Origin: Saccharibacillus kuerlensis DSM 22868
GTDB lineage: Bacteria > Bacillota > Bacilli > Paenibacillales > Paenibacillaceae
Direction of reading: 5' to 3'
Assembly: GCF_000378145.1 (NCBI RefSeq)
Contig: NZ_KB899278.1
Location: 62,001-126,000 of the forward strand
Length of the DNA stretch: 64,000 bases
This document shows, in pieces, positions 8,590-18,400 of this stretch. The translations under genes were made by a program, and so were the position numbers. A model generated the notes under the pieces. That model did no database searches. It saw nothing but the letters and a program-made list of their open reading frames with translations, and had not been told where the DNA came from. Numbering within the stretch: position 1 is the first letter of the stretch; every line of letters starts with the position of its first letter.

Positions 8590-9750
8590 ATGAAAAAAAT
8601 GCTATCCCCTGTTCTGCTGATTCTCACTTTTGCGCTTAGCGCGGCCGGACATCTGCTTCACTGGAATTCGACTCTCGAATTTATACTGTCCGCGATCTCA
8701 GTCATTTTCGTAGCCGGATTCCTCGGACGCGCCACAGAGAGCGTCGCCCACTATGCCGGACAGAGACTTGGAGGCTTCTTAAACGCGACATTCGGTAATG
8801 CAGCCGAGCTTATTATCGCAATCATGCTCGTTAAAGAAGGTTTATTCGATATGGTTAAAGCGAGCTTGACCGGTTCGATTATAGGCAATTTACTGCTTGT
8901 ACTCGGCCTCAGCTTGTTTGCCGGCGGTATGAAATTTAAGGTGCAGCGTTTTAACGTGCCTCTTGCCGGAATGAACGGTTCGCTGATGGTCGTGGCAGTC
9001 ATCGCACTGTTCGTTCCTGCCGTGTTCCTGAACACGCATTCGATCGAGGGTCTGCAAATTGATACTTTGAGCCTGATTGTAGCGGCTATTCTGATTGTGG
9101 CGTACATCGCCTGGCTGTTCTTCTCGATGGTTACGCACAAAGATTACCTTGCCGATCCTTCCGAATCCCGTGCAGCGGCAGCCCTGCCTACGACCGTAGG
9201 AAACGGAATGCCAAGCGGAAGCGCAAATGCGGTATCTCCCGCGCCTGCGCAGACCGAGCACGAAGACGAACATGCTCCGGCTTGGTCGAAAGGTCGATCT
9301 ATCCTGTACCTCGTGATTGCTACCGTTATGGTGGCCTTCGTCAGCGAATGGCTGGTCGGTACACTGGAGACCTTTACCACACAGTTTGGTCTCAGTGAAT
9401 TGTTCGTGGGTGCCTTTGTGGTCGCCATTGTCGGCAACGCTGCTGAACACAGCGCTGCGGTTATGCTTGCGATGAAGAACAAGATCGGTGCTGCAGTTGA
9501 GATTGCGGTCGGCAGCAGTCTGCAAATTGCACTGTTTGTCGCACCGGTGCTTGTTTTTGTCAGCTTCTTTATGGGCGGCTTGAGCGGCACGATGGACATT
9601 GTATTTTCGACGATTGAGATTGTGGCTATCGTCGTTGCCGTATTTATTGCCAAATCCATTATTCAAGACGGCGAAACAACTTGGTATGAAGGTCTGCTGC
9701 TGCTCGCTGTTTATATCATTTTGGGCGTGTCCTTCTATATGGTCCATTGA
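8590..9750 (+). CDS. Ca2+/H+ antiporter (CaxA/ChaA family)
   Basis: 386-residue inner-membrane cation/proton exchanger, around ten to eleven membrane segments. The two alpha-repeats carry the family signatures GNAAELIIAIMLVKEG (about residue 70) and GNAAEHSAAVMLAMKN (about residue 280), whose Glu residues bind the ion. A hydrophilic Pro/Ser/Glu-rich loop (about residues 190-235) separates the halves. Exports Ca2+ in exchange for protons. Ribosome site GGAGG lies 8 nt before the ATG. Monocistronic, closed by the terminator at 9783. YfkE of B. subtilis is the nearest characterised type I would expect. Confidence 0.9.
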   Translation: MKKMLSPVLLILTFALSAAGHLLHWNSTLEFILSAISVIFVAGFLGRATESVAHYAGQRLGGFLNATFGNAAELIIAIMLVKEGLFDMVKASLTGSIIGNLLLVLGLSLFAGGMKFKVQRFNVPLAGMNGSLMVVAVIALFVPAVFLNTHSIEGLQIDTLSLIVAAILIVAYIAWLFFSMVTHKDYLADPSESRAAAALPTTVGNGMPSGSANAVSPAPAQTEHEDEHAPAWSKGRSILYLVIATVMVAFVSEWLVGTLETFTTQFGLSELFVGAFVVAIVGNAAEHSAAVMLAMKNKIGAAVEIAVGSSLQIALFVAPVLVFVSFFMGGLSGTMDIVFSTIEIVAIVVAVFIAKSIIQDGETTWYEGLLLLAVYIILGVSFYMVH

Positions 9751-9782
9751 TCTCGCCAGCCGCATAGAGAACGTCAAACAAA

Positions 9783-9822
9783 AAAAGCGCGTTCGAAGCT
9801 TATGCTTCGTGCGCGCTTTTAT
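9783..9822. terminator. Bidirectional terminator between the antiporter and ylaN
   Basis: AAAAGCGCG plus CGAAGC pair with GCTTCG and CGCGCTTTT around a short loop, between convergent genes. Confidence 0.85.
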
Positions 9823-9854
9823 TATGTTGAAGCTTGAAAGCGGCGGCAGATCCG

Positions 9855-10142
9855 CTACTCCCTGTTATTCAAAGCTTCATAGAGAACCGCTAAATTGCGT
9901 TCCAACTTACTGACGATCTGCTTACCTTCAACCTCGCCAACGAGACCTGCCCGGATCGCAAAATCGACCTGTCTGGAAAAACCGTACATTTGCGTATCCA
10001 GCACTTCCTCATAGAGAGGACAGTAGCGGGTCGCCAGATTCTCCATCTGTACTTCAATCAACTTCTCAATTTTATCTGCATCTTCTTGAAGAAGATTGGC
10101 TGCCTTAATTTGAAACTGCTCTTGCACATCAGATGAAGTCAT
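9855..10142 (-). CDS. ylaN: YlaN family protein (UPF0358)
   Basis: 95-residue acidic helical protein of the YlaN/UPF0358 family. Recognised from KAANLLQEDADKIEKLIEVQMENL, TRYCPLYEEVLDTQMYGFSRQVDFA and the length. YlaN has been reported to bind ferrous iron and to interact with the Fur repressor, releasing Fur control during iron limitation. Strong ribosome site (AGGGGGGAG) 5 nt before ATG. Its presence about 2 kb from ftsW echoes the ylaN-ylaO order of Bacillus, with other genes inserted between. Confidence 0.88.
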   Translation of the reverse strand: MTSSDVQEQFQIKAANLLQEDADKIEKLIEVQMENLATRYCPLYEEVLDTQMYGFSRQVDFAIRAGLVGEVEGKQIVSKLERNLAVLYEALNNRE

Positions 10143-10261
10143 ATTTTCTCCCCCCTATGCCCGAAAGTGTGGCCGGCGTTTCTAATCTAATATTAGACGA
10201 ATTTAAAAGGTAATACAAGAACCGCCTTTCAAGAGAAGAGTAAAATGCAAACGGACACAAG

Positions 10262-10296
10262 AAAAAGCACCGATCCGCTGCAAACGGTCGGTGCCT
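10262..10296 (-). terminator. Terminator of the HPr-like gene
   Basis: On the minus strand GGCACCGA pairs with TCGGTGC and is followed by TTTTT. Confidence 0.8.
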
Positions 10297-10317
10297 GGCT
10301 TGAGAACCTGCCGCTGC

Positions 10318-10563
10318 CTACTCCGGCGCAATTACGATATTCAGACCATGCTTCTCGAAAACTTCAACCATAGCCGCTTTGGCTTCTTCCGCGTCTGGAC
10401 CGATGACGTGCAGTTCATACTGCTGACTGCTTACGAGTGTCGTAAACAATCCCAGGATGCTCTTAACATCGATATACTTGTTCTCGGCTTGCAGAACGAT
10501 CGAAGAAGAATAGCGGGATGCGGTCTGAGCGATTTCAACAACCGCTGCATTGTTTTTAGCCAT
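10318..10563 (-). CDS. Short HPr-family protein lacking the catalytic histidine
   Basis: 81 residues that align with HPr/Crh from the first helix onward: QTASRYSSSIVL, then VKSILGLFTTLV around Ser35, which matches the HPr regulatory Ser46 region, then a final helix EEAKAAMVEVFEKHGL. The first beta strand and the His-Ala-Arg-Pro active-site loop of HPr are absent, about 11 residues in all. The start is secure: GGAGGG is 6 nt upstream and an in-frame TGA lies at 10585-10587, so no longer form exists. It cannot be a normal PTS phosphocarrier. A Crh-like regulatory role with CcpA is possible but is inference. Confidence 0.75.
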   Translation of the reverse strand: MAKNNAAVVEIAQTASRYSSSIVLQAENKYIDVKSILGLFTTLVSSQQYELHVIGPDAEEAKAAMVEVFEKHGLNIVIAPE

Positions 10564-10673
10564 TATTATCCCTCCGTCTGAATCTCAAAATAACAACCTG
10601 TATTCTTATCTTTCATGATAACTTGTATCCGCTTTCTTATCAACCGTTTTCCGCAGTCTTGAAACTTTTTGCG

Positions 10674-11789
10674 TTATTTCAAATTTTCAGGATTCAAACA
10701 TTCCAGTTCCGGTACAACGAAAATTCCATCTTTGCGGATCAGTCGATCATCGAAATAAATTTCTCCGCCACCGTATTCTGGACGCTGGATCAGTACCAAA
10801 TCCCAGTGAATCGACGAACGATTACCGTTGTCAGCGATCTCGTAAGCTTGCCCCGGGGTAAAGTGCAGACTGCCGGCAATCTTCTCATCAAACAGCGTGT
10901 CTTTCATCGGTGTCAAAATGTAAGGGTTAAAGCCGATCGCAAATTCGCCGATATGACGCGCACCTTCATCAGAATCGAGAATTTTGTTCAGCTTCTCCGT
11001 ATCATTGGCCGTCGCTTCGATGATCCTGCCGTTTTCGAAACGGAATTTTACGTTCTCAAATGTAATGCCGTTATATACGCTGGCCGCGTTATAGGAGATT
11101 GTACCGTTTACCGAATCCCGCACTGGCGCTGTGTATACCTCGCCATCCGGAATGTTGGCTGTCCCAGAACATTTGATCGCCGGGATATTCTCGATTGAGA
11201 ACGAGAGATCCGTACCCGGTCCGACGATGCGAACTTTCGACGTCTCGTTCATCAGCTTCTGCAGAGAATCCTGAGCACGGTCCATTTTGGCGTAATCGAG
11301 ATTGCAGACATCAAAGTAAAAATCTTCGAATGCCTGTGTGCTCATATTTGCCAGCTGAGCCATACTCGCACTTGGATAACGGAGCACCACCCATTTTGTA
11401 TGTTTCACGCGTTCTTCGCTATGTACCGGGTGATTGTATAGTGCATTATACATCTTCATTTTCTCTTCCGGAACGTCCGCCAGCTCGTTAACGTTCTCGC
11501 CGGAGCGAATGCCGATATATCCCTGCATTTGTTTCATCCGGTTCAAATCCTGCTCCGCCCAGGTGCGGATCATATCTTCCGTAGCGTTTATCAGCATCGT
11601 ACGCTGTACCCTTTTATCAGTCAGCTGTACAAACGGATTGCCGCCCAAAGCCGCAATCTCTTCCACAACCGCCTGCAGCAGATCCCGTTCGGGTCCAATC
11701 ATTTCGACGAGGATATTTTCGCCCGGCTGCACATTGACGGAATAGCCCGCCAGCGTCTTTGCCAATTTCTGTACTCTAGGATCACGCAT
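10674..11789 (-). CDS. M29 aminopeptidase (AmpS-type)
   Basis: 371-residue cytoplasmic metallo-aminopeptidase of family M29 (aminopeptidase II/AmpS/T), which removes N-terminal residues using two divalent metals. Supporting motifs are LAGYSVNVQPGENILVEM at the N-terminus, VVLRYPSASMAQLANMST, PAIKCSGTANIPDGEVYTAP with the metal-binding Glu, and the C-terminal SSIHWDLVLIQ and FVVPEL. I place the start at 11789, where GGGAGGG is 10 nt upstream; the 11 extra codons of the long frame have no ribosome site. Somewhat shorter than the ~410-residue characterised enzymes. Single gene. Confidence 0.88.
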   Translation of the reverse strand: MRDPRVQKLAKTLAGYSVNVQPGENILVEMIGPERDLLQAVVEEIAALGGNPFVQLTDKRVQRTMLINATEDMIRTWAEQDLNRMKQMQGYIGIRSGENVNELADVPEEKMKMYNALYNHPVHSEERVKHTKWVVLRYPSASMAQLANMSTQAFEDFYFDVCNLDYAKMDRAQDSLQKLMNETSKVRIVGPGTDLSFSIENIPAIKCSGTANIPDGEVYTAPVRDSVNGTISYNAASVYNGITFENVKFRFENGRIIEATANDTEKLNKILDSDEGARHIGEFAIGFNPYILTPMKDTLFDEKIAGSLHFTPGQAYEIADNGNRSSIHWDLVLIQRPEYGGGEIYFDDRLIRKDGIFVVPELECLNPENLK

Positions 11790-11936
11790 GCTGTCAGTTC
11801 CCTCCCGCAAATCGGGTTCCATTCTGACGGAAGCCCGCTTGAATTAAACGGCAGTCGGCAGGATACCGCTGCCGATAGCTCTATTATTGTAGCACTTCTT
11901 CCGTTTGAAGTCATTGCATCCAAAAGGTCTTCACCC

Positions 11937-11975
11937 AAAAAGCCCCGTACGGTATACATCCGTTCGAGGCTTATC
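11937..11975 (-). terminator. Probable terminator of the diguanylate cyclase gene
   Basis: On the minus strand AAGCCTCGAACGG pairs imperfectly with CCGTACGGGGCTT and runs into TTTTTGGG. Confidence 0.6.
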
Positions 11976-11987
11976 CAAAATCGGGTA

Positions 11988-13967
11988 TTAATCGGCCATC
12001 GCTGTGCGAATCTGGTTGCGCCCGTTGTTTTTAGCTTGATAGAGTGCCATATCCGCCCGATAAAACAACGATTCGACACTGATTGCCAAATCTTCTTTTG
12101 ACCATTCTGCAACGCCGCAGGATACGGTGACGCCGGGACGGGTATCCTGCTCAATCAGGCTTCGAATGCGCTCGGCTACCATCAACGCCTCGTCAAGTGT
12201 CGTTTCCGGGAAATAAACGGCCAACTCTTCGCCGCCCCAGCGTGCGGATACATCGCTTGTCCGAATAGAGTCGCTTACGATCGCGCTTACCTGCTGCAAT
12301 ATAGAATCTCCAATCTGATGGCCGTAGGTATCATTTACCTGCTTGAAACGGTCGATATCAATCACCAGCAGCGAACCTTTCGAGCCTTCAAGCTGATGAG
12401 TATGAATCTGCTCATCGAGATGACGGCGAACATAAAGACCAGTCAAGGCATCTCTATTGGCTACGCGCTGAAGCTCTGCGTGCAGCGTTGCATTGCTCAG
12501 GGCAAGACCGATATGCGTAGACAACATTTGCAGCAGCTTGAAGTTATCGTACGAGAAATAATGATCTTTTCCATGAGCCAGCAGAACGGCTCCCATCGTC
12601 TTGCCGTTCGATATCAGCGGAGCGGCGATCAGCGACCGGGCTTCTGACACTTCCATAAAGCGGGAAGGAATCGACGATTCCAAGTAGTCCGATATAATAA
12701 TCGGCTCGTGCATTTGCAGCACCATTCCGCCAAAGCCGTAATCTCGGCTAAATGAAGCCCCTTCCAGTTCCGGCAGACTGCAGGCCATCACGTCAAAACG
12801 CTGTTCCGCAGGATTATCTTTCACGATGCAGCAGTACTCCGCTCGGAAAATGCCTACCAGTTCCTGAATAGCAAAAGAGAATACATCGCTGAGCTGCAAA
12901 TTTTGATTCAGTCGTTTGGTAAGCTCATTGATCAGCAAAAGTTCACGGATCAATAAATTTGACTGTTCGTACAGCTTGGCGTTTTCAAAAGCTTTGCCTG
13001 CGGTATCGGAAATCATACCGAGCAGACGCGTATCCGGATTTTCGGTCGGAGCGTCGATTGTAAAGTGAAAGACACCGTAAACGCCCTGATGTCCGGCAAG
13101 CGGAAGCGCCGCTTCAATCCGATTTGGGTACTCGGGCGTAGGAATACGCTCAACTTCCACGCTCCCCTGCATGAAAGATGTCGTGCAAATACCCTGCTTG
13201 TGCTGGTCAAGCAGGAATGCTTGAAGATGCGGGTTTGAGCTTTGGTAATCCTGCGTCATCAACAGCTGACATCGGGCCGAAGGATGAAGCATTAATACGA
13301 TACGAAGCATCTCCTCGAGCACACCTTCAACGTTGAATTTATCGTACAGCCTGCGGACCATACGAAACAGCGCCGAGTCCCCGTTTAATCCTGGAGTACC
13401 AGCCTGACGGTTATAAAGTGTATCGTAAACAAACGAATACTCGAGCCGACGGTAGAAACAAGTACGAAAATGGGCTGCGCCTATCTCTACAGCTCTCTTT
13501 ATTCCGGCTGAATCATTCTCGGAAACCGAACAGCCAAGAACTGCGAACACATCCCCACTGCTGCGGGTAAAGATGGGAACGGCCAATGTCATACGCGTAC
13601 ACATGTGCTCACCCAAATGGCCGCCAGAAGGAACCATAACCGTTTCTCTCCTTGCCAAAGCCATCCATCCGGCATGCTCCGCTTCTTCTTTCAATCGAAG
13701 GAGCAAATTCGGATCACCCGCTACAGCCTCGCCGTCATGACCGAACAAAAACCATTCCGTTTCCGGTGAGAAGCCTCCGCTTTGTTCCCGCCATTCGGCG
13801 AAGCTCTCCCGAAGCAGCGGTTCTATATAAGGGAAATCGGCTGTGCCGATATCCACCGATTGAATCCAGAAAGACTGGTCTTCACGGGATATTACGGGAA
13901 ACAACGCGTCGCTAATTTCATCGCGCTGAAATTTCTCCACCGGGTTCTTCCCTGCGTGTTCGGACAT
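11988..13967 (-). CDS. GAF-domain diguanylate cyclase
   Basis: 659-residue soluble sensor enzyme making cyclic di-GMP from two GTP. Order: an N-terminal region of unknown fold (1-200), a GAF-like region (about 210-330), a second clear GAF (about 340-480) and a C-terminal GGDEF domain (about 500-650) with DALTGLYVRRHLDE, DIDRFKQVNDTYGHQIGD and active-site GGEEL. Five residues before it is RTSD, an RxxD inhibitory site, so product feedback is expected. No membrane segments, so the signal is probably cytoplasmic. AAAGGAG is 7 nt before the ATG. Single gene. Confidence 0.88.
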   Translation of the reverse strand: MSEHAGKNPVEKFQRDEISDALFPVISREDQSFWIQSVDIGTADFPYIEPLLRESFAEWREQSGGFSPETEWFLFGHDGEAVAGDPNLLLRLKEEAEHAGWMALARRETVMVPSGGHLGEHMCTRMTLAVPIFTRSSGDVFAVLGCSVSENDSAGIKRAVEIGAAHFRTCFYRRLEYSFVYDTLYNRQAGTPGLNGDSALFRMVRRLYDKFNVEGVLEEMLRIVLMLHPSARCQLLMTQDYQSSNPHLQAFLLDQHKQGICTTSFMQGSVEVERIPTPEYPNRIEAALPLAGHQGVYGVFHFTIDAPTENPDTRLLGMISDTAGKAFENAKLYEQSNLLIRELLLINELTKRLNQNLQLSDVFSFAIQELVGIFRAEYCCIVKDNPAEQRFDVMACSLPELEGASFSRDYGFGGMVLQMHEPIIISDYLESSIPSRFMEVSEARSLIAAPLISNGKTMGAVLLAHGKDHYFSYDNFKLLQMLSTHIGLALSNATLHAELQRVANRDALTGLYVRRHLDEQIHTHQLEGSKGSLLVIDIDRFKQVNDTYGHQIGDSILQQVSAIVSDSIRTSDVSARWGGEELAVYFPETTLDEALMVAERIRSLIEQDTRPGVTVSCGVAEWSKEDLAISVESLFYRADMALYQAKNNGRNQIRTAMAD

Positions 13968-14340
13968 AACTTCTCTCCTTTGCCGAAAACAATACCTTCA
14001 TTCGGTAACTTAACCGAATTTGATTTGCGTTCAAACCGTCACCTAAGCTGCGGCTTTCTGCAAGCGCCGAAACGGATGTCGGAAATAGATCGTTTAGTAA
14101 CAATCCGATCAAAATTTCTGCGCATTTATCTCTTTCTATTTTATACGAAAGTTAAACTGCAGTTCGCCTAAACAGAAATTAAACCCTGTTTTTTCCGAAA
14201 AAGGAAAAAAGAAGGTTATGTGCACCTTTTTCAGATATCTCCTTTTTATATTACTTTGTTCGCCTCATTTTTGCATCTTATTTTTCGCTATTTACGCTTT
14301 TGATTAGGCCTTTCGACGCACAACATTTAATAACAAATAA
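13968..14340. other. AT-rich intergenic region
   Basis: Between the divergent diguanylate cyclase and rpsD transcripts. It becomes strongly AT-rich from about 14100. I see no open frame with a ribosome site and no recognisable RNA fold apart from a weak GGT/ACC hairpin near 14212-14232. Confidence 0.4.
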
Positions 14341-14368
14341 ATTCCTTCTTTTTTAAGTACTTTAAAGC

Positions 14369-14397
14369 TTGACGTGATCGAAAGTTTCCTATAAACT
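14369..14397 (+). promoter_or_regulatory. Promoter of rpsD
   Basis: TTGACG at 14369, followed by TATAAA at 14390 (15-bp spacer) or TAAACT at 14392 (17-bp spacer). It lies about 230 nt before rpsD, leaving a long leader. Confidence 0.6.
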
Positions 14398-14403
14398 TTA
14401 GTG

Positions 14404-14622
14404 ATGTATGAACGCCGGATACCTACGTATCCGGGTGTAACGGTGCGTCACCCTCACGTTATTTTGTTGCTATCGGGACAGCGGCTGAACTTTCCCGATA
14501 TGAGTACGCTGATTCGTTTATTCCTTACTATAGAGGAGAGCGTTTCCGGCCTGCGTACGCGAAACAAAATACGGCGCACACGGTTCCCCGGCCATTACAC
14601 ATGACAAAGGAGTTTTTCCAAT
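14404..14622 (+). ncRNA. Structured rpsD leader, probable S4 autoregulatory element
   Basis: A ~220-nt untranslated leader. Stems seen: CCGGATAC/GTATCCGG (14415-14434), GGTG/CACC (14442-14452) and TATCGGGA/TCCCGATA (14471-14500). In Bacillus, ribosomal protein S4 represses its own synthesis by binding such a leader; that this one works the same way is inference from position and structure. No terminator-like U-run is present, so control would be translational. Confidence 0.5.
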
Positions 14623-15222
14623 ATGGCACGTTACACAGGCCCTAAATTCAAACTCAGCCGCCGCCTCGGTATTTCCCTGAGCGGTAACGGCAAAGATCTT
14701 AAGCGCAACTTCCCTCCGGGTCAGCATGGCGCTAACCAACGCAGAAAACAAAGCAACTACGGCATGCAGCTTCAAGAAAAGCAAAAACTGCGCCACATGT
14801 ACGGTCTGGGCGAGAAGCAATTCCGCACACTGTTCAGCAAAGCGCAAAAAATGCAAGGCATCGCCGGCGAGAACTTCATGTTCCTGCTGGAAAGCCGTCT
14901 GGACAACCTCGTGTATCGTATGGGCTTCGCTAACTCCCGCGCAGGCGCGCGTCAGTTGGTTGCTCACGGTCACGTAACGGTTAACGGCAAAAAAGTCGAC
15001 ATCGCTTCGTACGCAGTAAGCCTGGGCGACGTAATCGGCCTTCGCGAGAAAAGCCGCGGTATGTCGTCGATCAAGGAAGCTCTGGAAAACCGTGCACATG
15101 TACCCGCTTATGTTGAGTACAATGAAACGGCTCTGGAAGGCAAATATATCCGTTTGCCTGAGCGTTCCGAACTGTCGCAAGAAATCGATGAAAAGCAAAT
15201 CGTCGAATTCTACAACCGTTAA
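14623..15222 (+). CDS. rpsD: 30S ribosomal protein S4
   Basis: 199-residue primary 16S rRNA-binding protein of the small subunit. The N-terminal [34 protein letters not shown] and the S4 RNA-binding domain (about residues 90-150: [35 protein letters not shown]) are unmistakable. It is the cysteine-free form: no N-terminal zinc-binding cysteines are seen. AAAGGAG stands 9 nt before ATG. Single gene outside the main ribosomal operons, as in Bacillus, with its own promoter, leader and terminator. Confidence 0.97.
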   Translation: MARYTGPKFKLSRRLGISLSGNGKDLKRNFPPGQHGANQRRKQSNYGMQLQEKQKLRHMYGLGEKQFRTLFSKAQKMQGIAGENFMFLLESRLDNLVYRMGFANSRAGARQLVAHGHVTVNGKKVDIASYAVSLGDVIGLREKSRGMSSIKEALENRAHVPAYVEYNETALEGKYIRLPERSELSQEIDEKQIVEFYNR

Positions 15223-15237
15223 TCGGAAAGCATGCAC

Positions 15238-15276
15238 AAAATACCCGCAAGCTGCAAAGCTTGCGGGTATTTTTTA
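15238..15276 (+). terminator. Terminator of rpsD
   Basis: AATACCCGCAAGC and GCTTGCGGGTATT form a perfect stem followed by TTTT. Confidence 0.92.
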
Positions 15277-15369
15277 TGTTTTACTCTTTTTGCTGATTTT
15301 CCCGACTTTTCCAGTCTTCTCCCTCCAAGGCCCTCCTCTCCATTTTCTGTGCTGTTTTTCTTGTTTTTG

Positions 15370-15378
15370 TGCTATAAT
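15370..15378 (+). promoter_or_regulatory. Extended -10 promoter of the class A PBP gene
   Basis: TGCTATAAT is an extended -10 element (TATAAT at 15373). The -35 region (TGCTGT near 15350) is poor, typical for extended -10 promoters. The ribosome site AAAGGAGG follows at 15391. Confidence 0.6.
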
Positions 15379-15409
15379 AAGCCCTGTTCAAAAGGAGGAA
15401 GATACGCTA

Positions 15410-18400
15410 ATGGCAGATGAGAACAAAACGCCCGAAACGAAAACTTCCGTCAAGAAAAGATCATTTTTCCGCAAAACGCTAACTTTTTTCAAATGGATGA
15501 TGATCCTTGGCTTTGCAGCTGTTCTTTTTGGAGGAGGAGCGGTAGCAGGTTATGTTACCTCCATCCTTGAGGATGAGCCGGTACGCTCCAGAGCAGCGAT
15601 CGAGCAGGCTATCGACGAAAATTCGATTACGGGTTTTGCTTATTTCCGGGACAGCTCGCCGATCGGCCAGCTTCGTACTGATGAGGACCGCAGGCCGGTC
15701 GTTTACGATCAGATTCCGCAGACCGTTATCGATGCTCTCGTTTCGATCGAAGACAAAAATTTCTATTCCCATCCCGGAATCGATACAAACGGTACGCTGC
15801 GTGCCGTCAAACAGAAAGTGTTGAATGAACCGGTACAGACCGGCGGCAGTACACTGACCCAACAGCTTGCAAGACGGGTATTTTTAAGTTTAGATAAGAC
15901 AAACGACCGTAAGATTAAGGAAATTTTGCTTTCTCTGCGCATGGAGCGTTTCCTCTCCAAAGAAGAGATTATGACAGCTTACCTGAATAAAATGCCGTTC
16001 GGTAAAGGCTCTACCGGTTATAATCTGTTCGGAGTCAAAGCGGCGGCGAAAGGAATTTTCGGCCTTAACGATCCTTCTCAATTGAATCTGGCACAAAGTG
16101 CTTACCTGGCAGGACTTCCTCAACTCCCGACCACGTATTCCGCATTCGACAGTCAGGGCAATTTTAACGAGAAAGGCTTCAAAAATGCCGTAAGCAGACA
16201 GCAACGTGTGCTTTCGAATATGCTAGAGGACGGCAAGATTACCAAGAAGGAATATGATGAAGCACTCGCTTTTGATTTGGAAGGCTCACTGTCCGGCAGA
16301 ACAGCGAAAGCTTACGCTATCTATCCGTATTTGATGGCGGAAGTGGAACGTGAAGCGACGAAAATCATCATGCAGCTGGAATCGCCGAATGTTTCTTCGA
16401 CGGAAGAAACCTCTTCTTATGAAGCGGCCAACGAGATGCTGCTGACCGGCGGATACCGTATATACACCACAATTGACAAAGATATATACAAAACGATGCG
16501 CAGTATTGCGGAAAACCCGACCAATTTCGGAGCCGCTGATCCGCATGGCCTTCCACAGCAGGTGGCCGCCAGCCTGGTCGACCAGAAGACCGGTGCCGTA
16601 ATCGGCATGATCGAAGGCCGAAGCTTCGATACATTGGAGATGAACCTCTCTACGCAGATGAGAAGGCAGCCGGGTTCAACGATGAAGCCGATTGCAGCTT
16701 ATCTACCGGCTCTCGACAGCGGAATCATTCAGCCTGCGAGTGTGATCGACGACGCGCCGATCATTTTGCAGACCGGTTCGACGTATCATATTCCCAAGAA
16801 CGCCAACAACCGTTATCAAGGACTGGTAACAGCGCGCTATGCGCTTAACCAGTCGCTGAATATCCCTGCGGTTAAGCTGTTTACCGAGAAAGTCGGAATT
16901 GAAGACTCTTGGGCATTTGCCAAGAAACTCGGTATTACGACGATTACCGATTCCGATTACAAAGCTCAAACCGGGGTACTTGGCGGAATGAGCCAGGGGG
17001 TTACCGTCAAGGAGCTGACCGGCGCCTACGCCGCAATCAGCAACGGCGGTAAATTCAACGAGACTTATATGATCGAGAAGATCCTAGACTCCAAAGGAAA
17101 TATCGTTTATAAACATCAAGTTAATCCGAGTCAGGTCTTCTCCGAACAGACGGCCTACTTAATGACTGACATGTTGAAGAGCGTAATCAGCGATGGCACC
17201 GGCAGCGCTCGGGGCAGCAGCATCCCAGAGATGTTCAATCAATATGGACAGACTGAAATAGCCGGTAAAACGGGGTCGACTCAAGATTATGGTGACGTAT
17301 GGTTCATGGGTTACAGCCCTGATATGACGCTCGGCGTATGGTCCGGCTACAATGAACCGATTAATACGATGAATGACGACAAAGGGCGTGCCCGAATTCT
17401 ATGGGCTGCAATCATGAACGAAGTGATGACGCTGAAGCCCGAGTTGTTCCCAAATAAGGAATTTGCCAAACCGGAAGGCATCGTCACAAAGACAGTGTCC
17501 GGTTATAGCGGCAAACTTCCAACCGAGCTGACAGTTCAATCAGGGAAACTGGTAACGGATATTTTCAATGAAAAATATGTGCCGACGGATTATGACGATG
17601 GATTGGTCTCCGCCAAATACATCATCTATAACGGAGTCAATTATGTGCCTCATCCGGAAACACCGGACGATATGGTGCTGAATAAGGTCACCGTCAATCG
17701 AGAAAAGCCGATTAATCAGCTGATTATCGAATTAAAAAATGCACTTTCCAAAATGCAAAACGGTCAACCGCTCAGCTATTACATCCCGGCGGATGCCGGC
17801 GTGGATATGCCAAAAGAAGTCGATCCGCGTACGGATGACGGCTTTGCTCCTTCCGCACCGGTCAATGTCTGGATGAATAACTCCGGTACATCGATTGCTT
17901 TTACGGCCAATCCTGAAAATGACGTAGTCGGTTACCGTCTCTACAGTTCATGGGATGGTGGAAGCTCATTCCAATATGCAGGTGCGGTACAGACGGGCGA
18001 ATTCCTGCAGTTCCCGTTGACTCCAAGCTCCGCTCTACATTACGTAGTGGCAGTCGATGTTGCAGGCAAGGAATCGGGGCCGAGCCGAACCGTCGGTGCA
18101 ACCAGCCAACCTCAGCCTCAGGCAGAGCCTGAACCTATCGTTCCGGAAGAACCGCAAACGGTCGAAGGAACTGTTGTACCTAATGAACCGATTGAAGAAG
18201 CCGAGACACCGGAGGTACAGGAGCAGGAATCGGACGAGGAAGAGACTCAAGGGTCAGTCGAGGAAACTGATGATAGTACGGACGCTCCGGATCCGAAGCC
18301 AAAGCCAGAACCGGAACCGCAGACTGAGGAAACTGCGCCTCCTGCGGCGCTTACTCCTCCCGCTGCACCTGATCAGCTTCAGGTCAGTGCATCTGCCAGC

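Noticed and set aside
10674-11789. Leucyl aminopeptidase or M18 call for this gene
   Set aside because: Motifs and length match family M29; no M17 or M18 signature is present.
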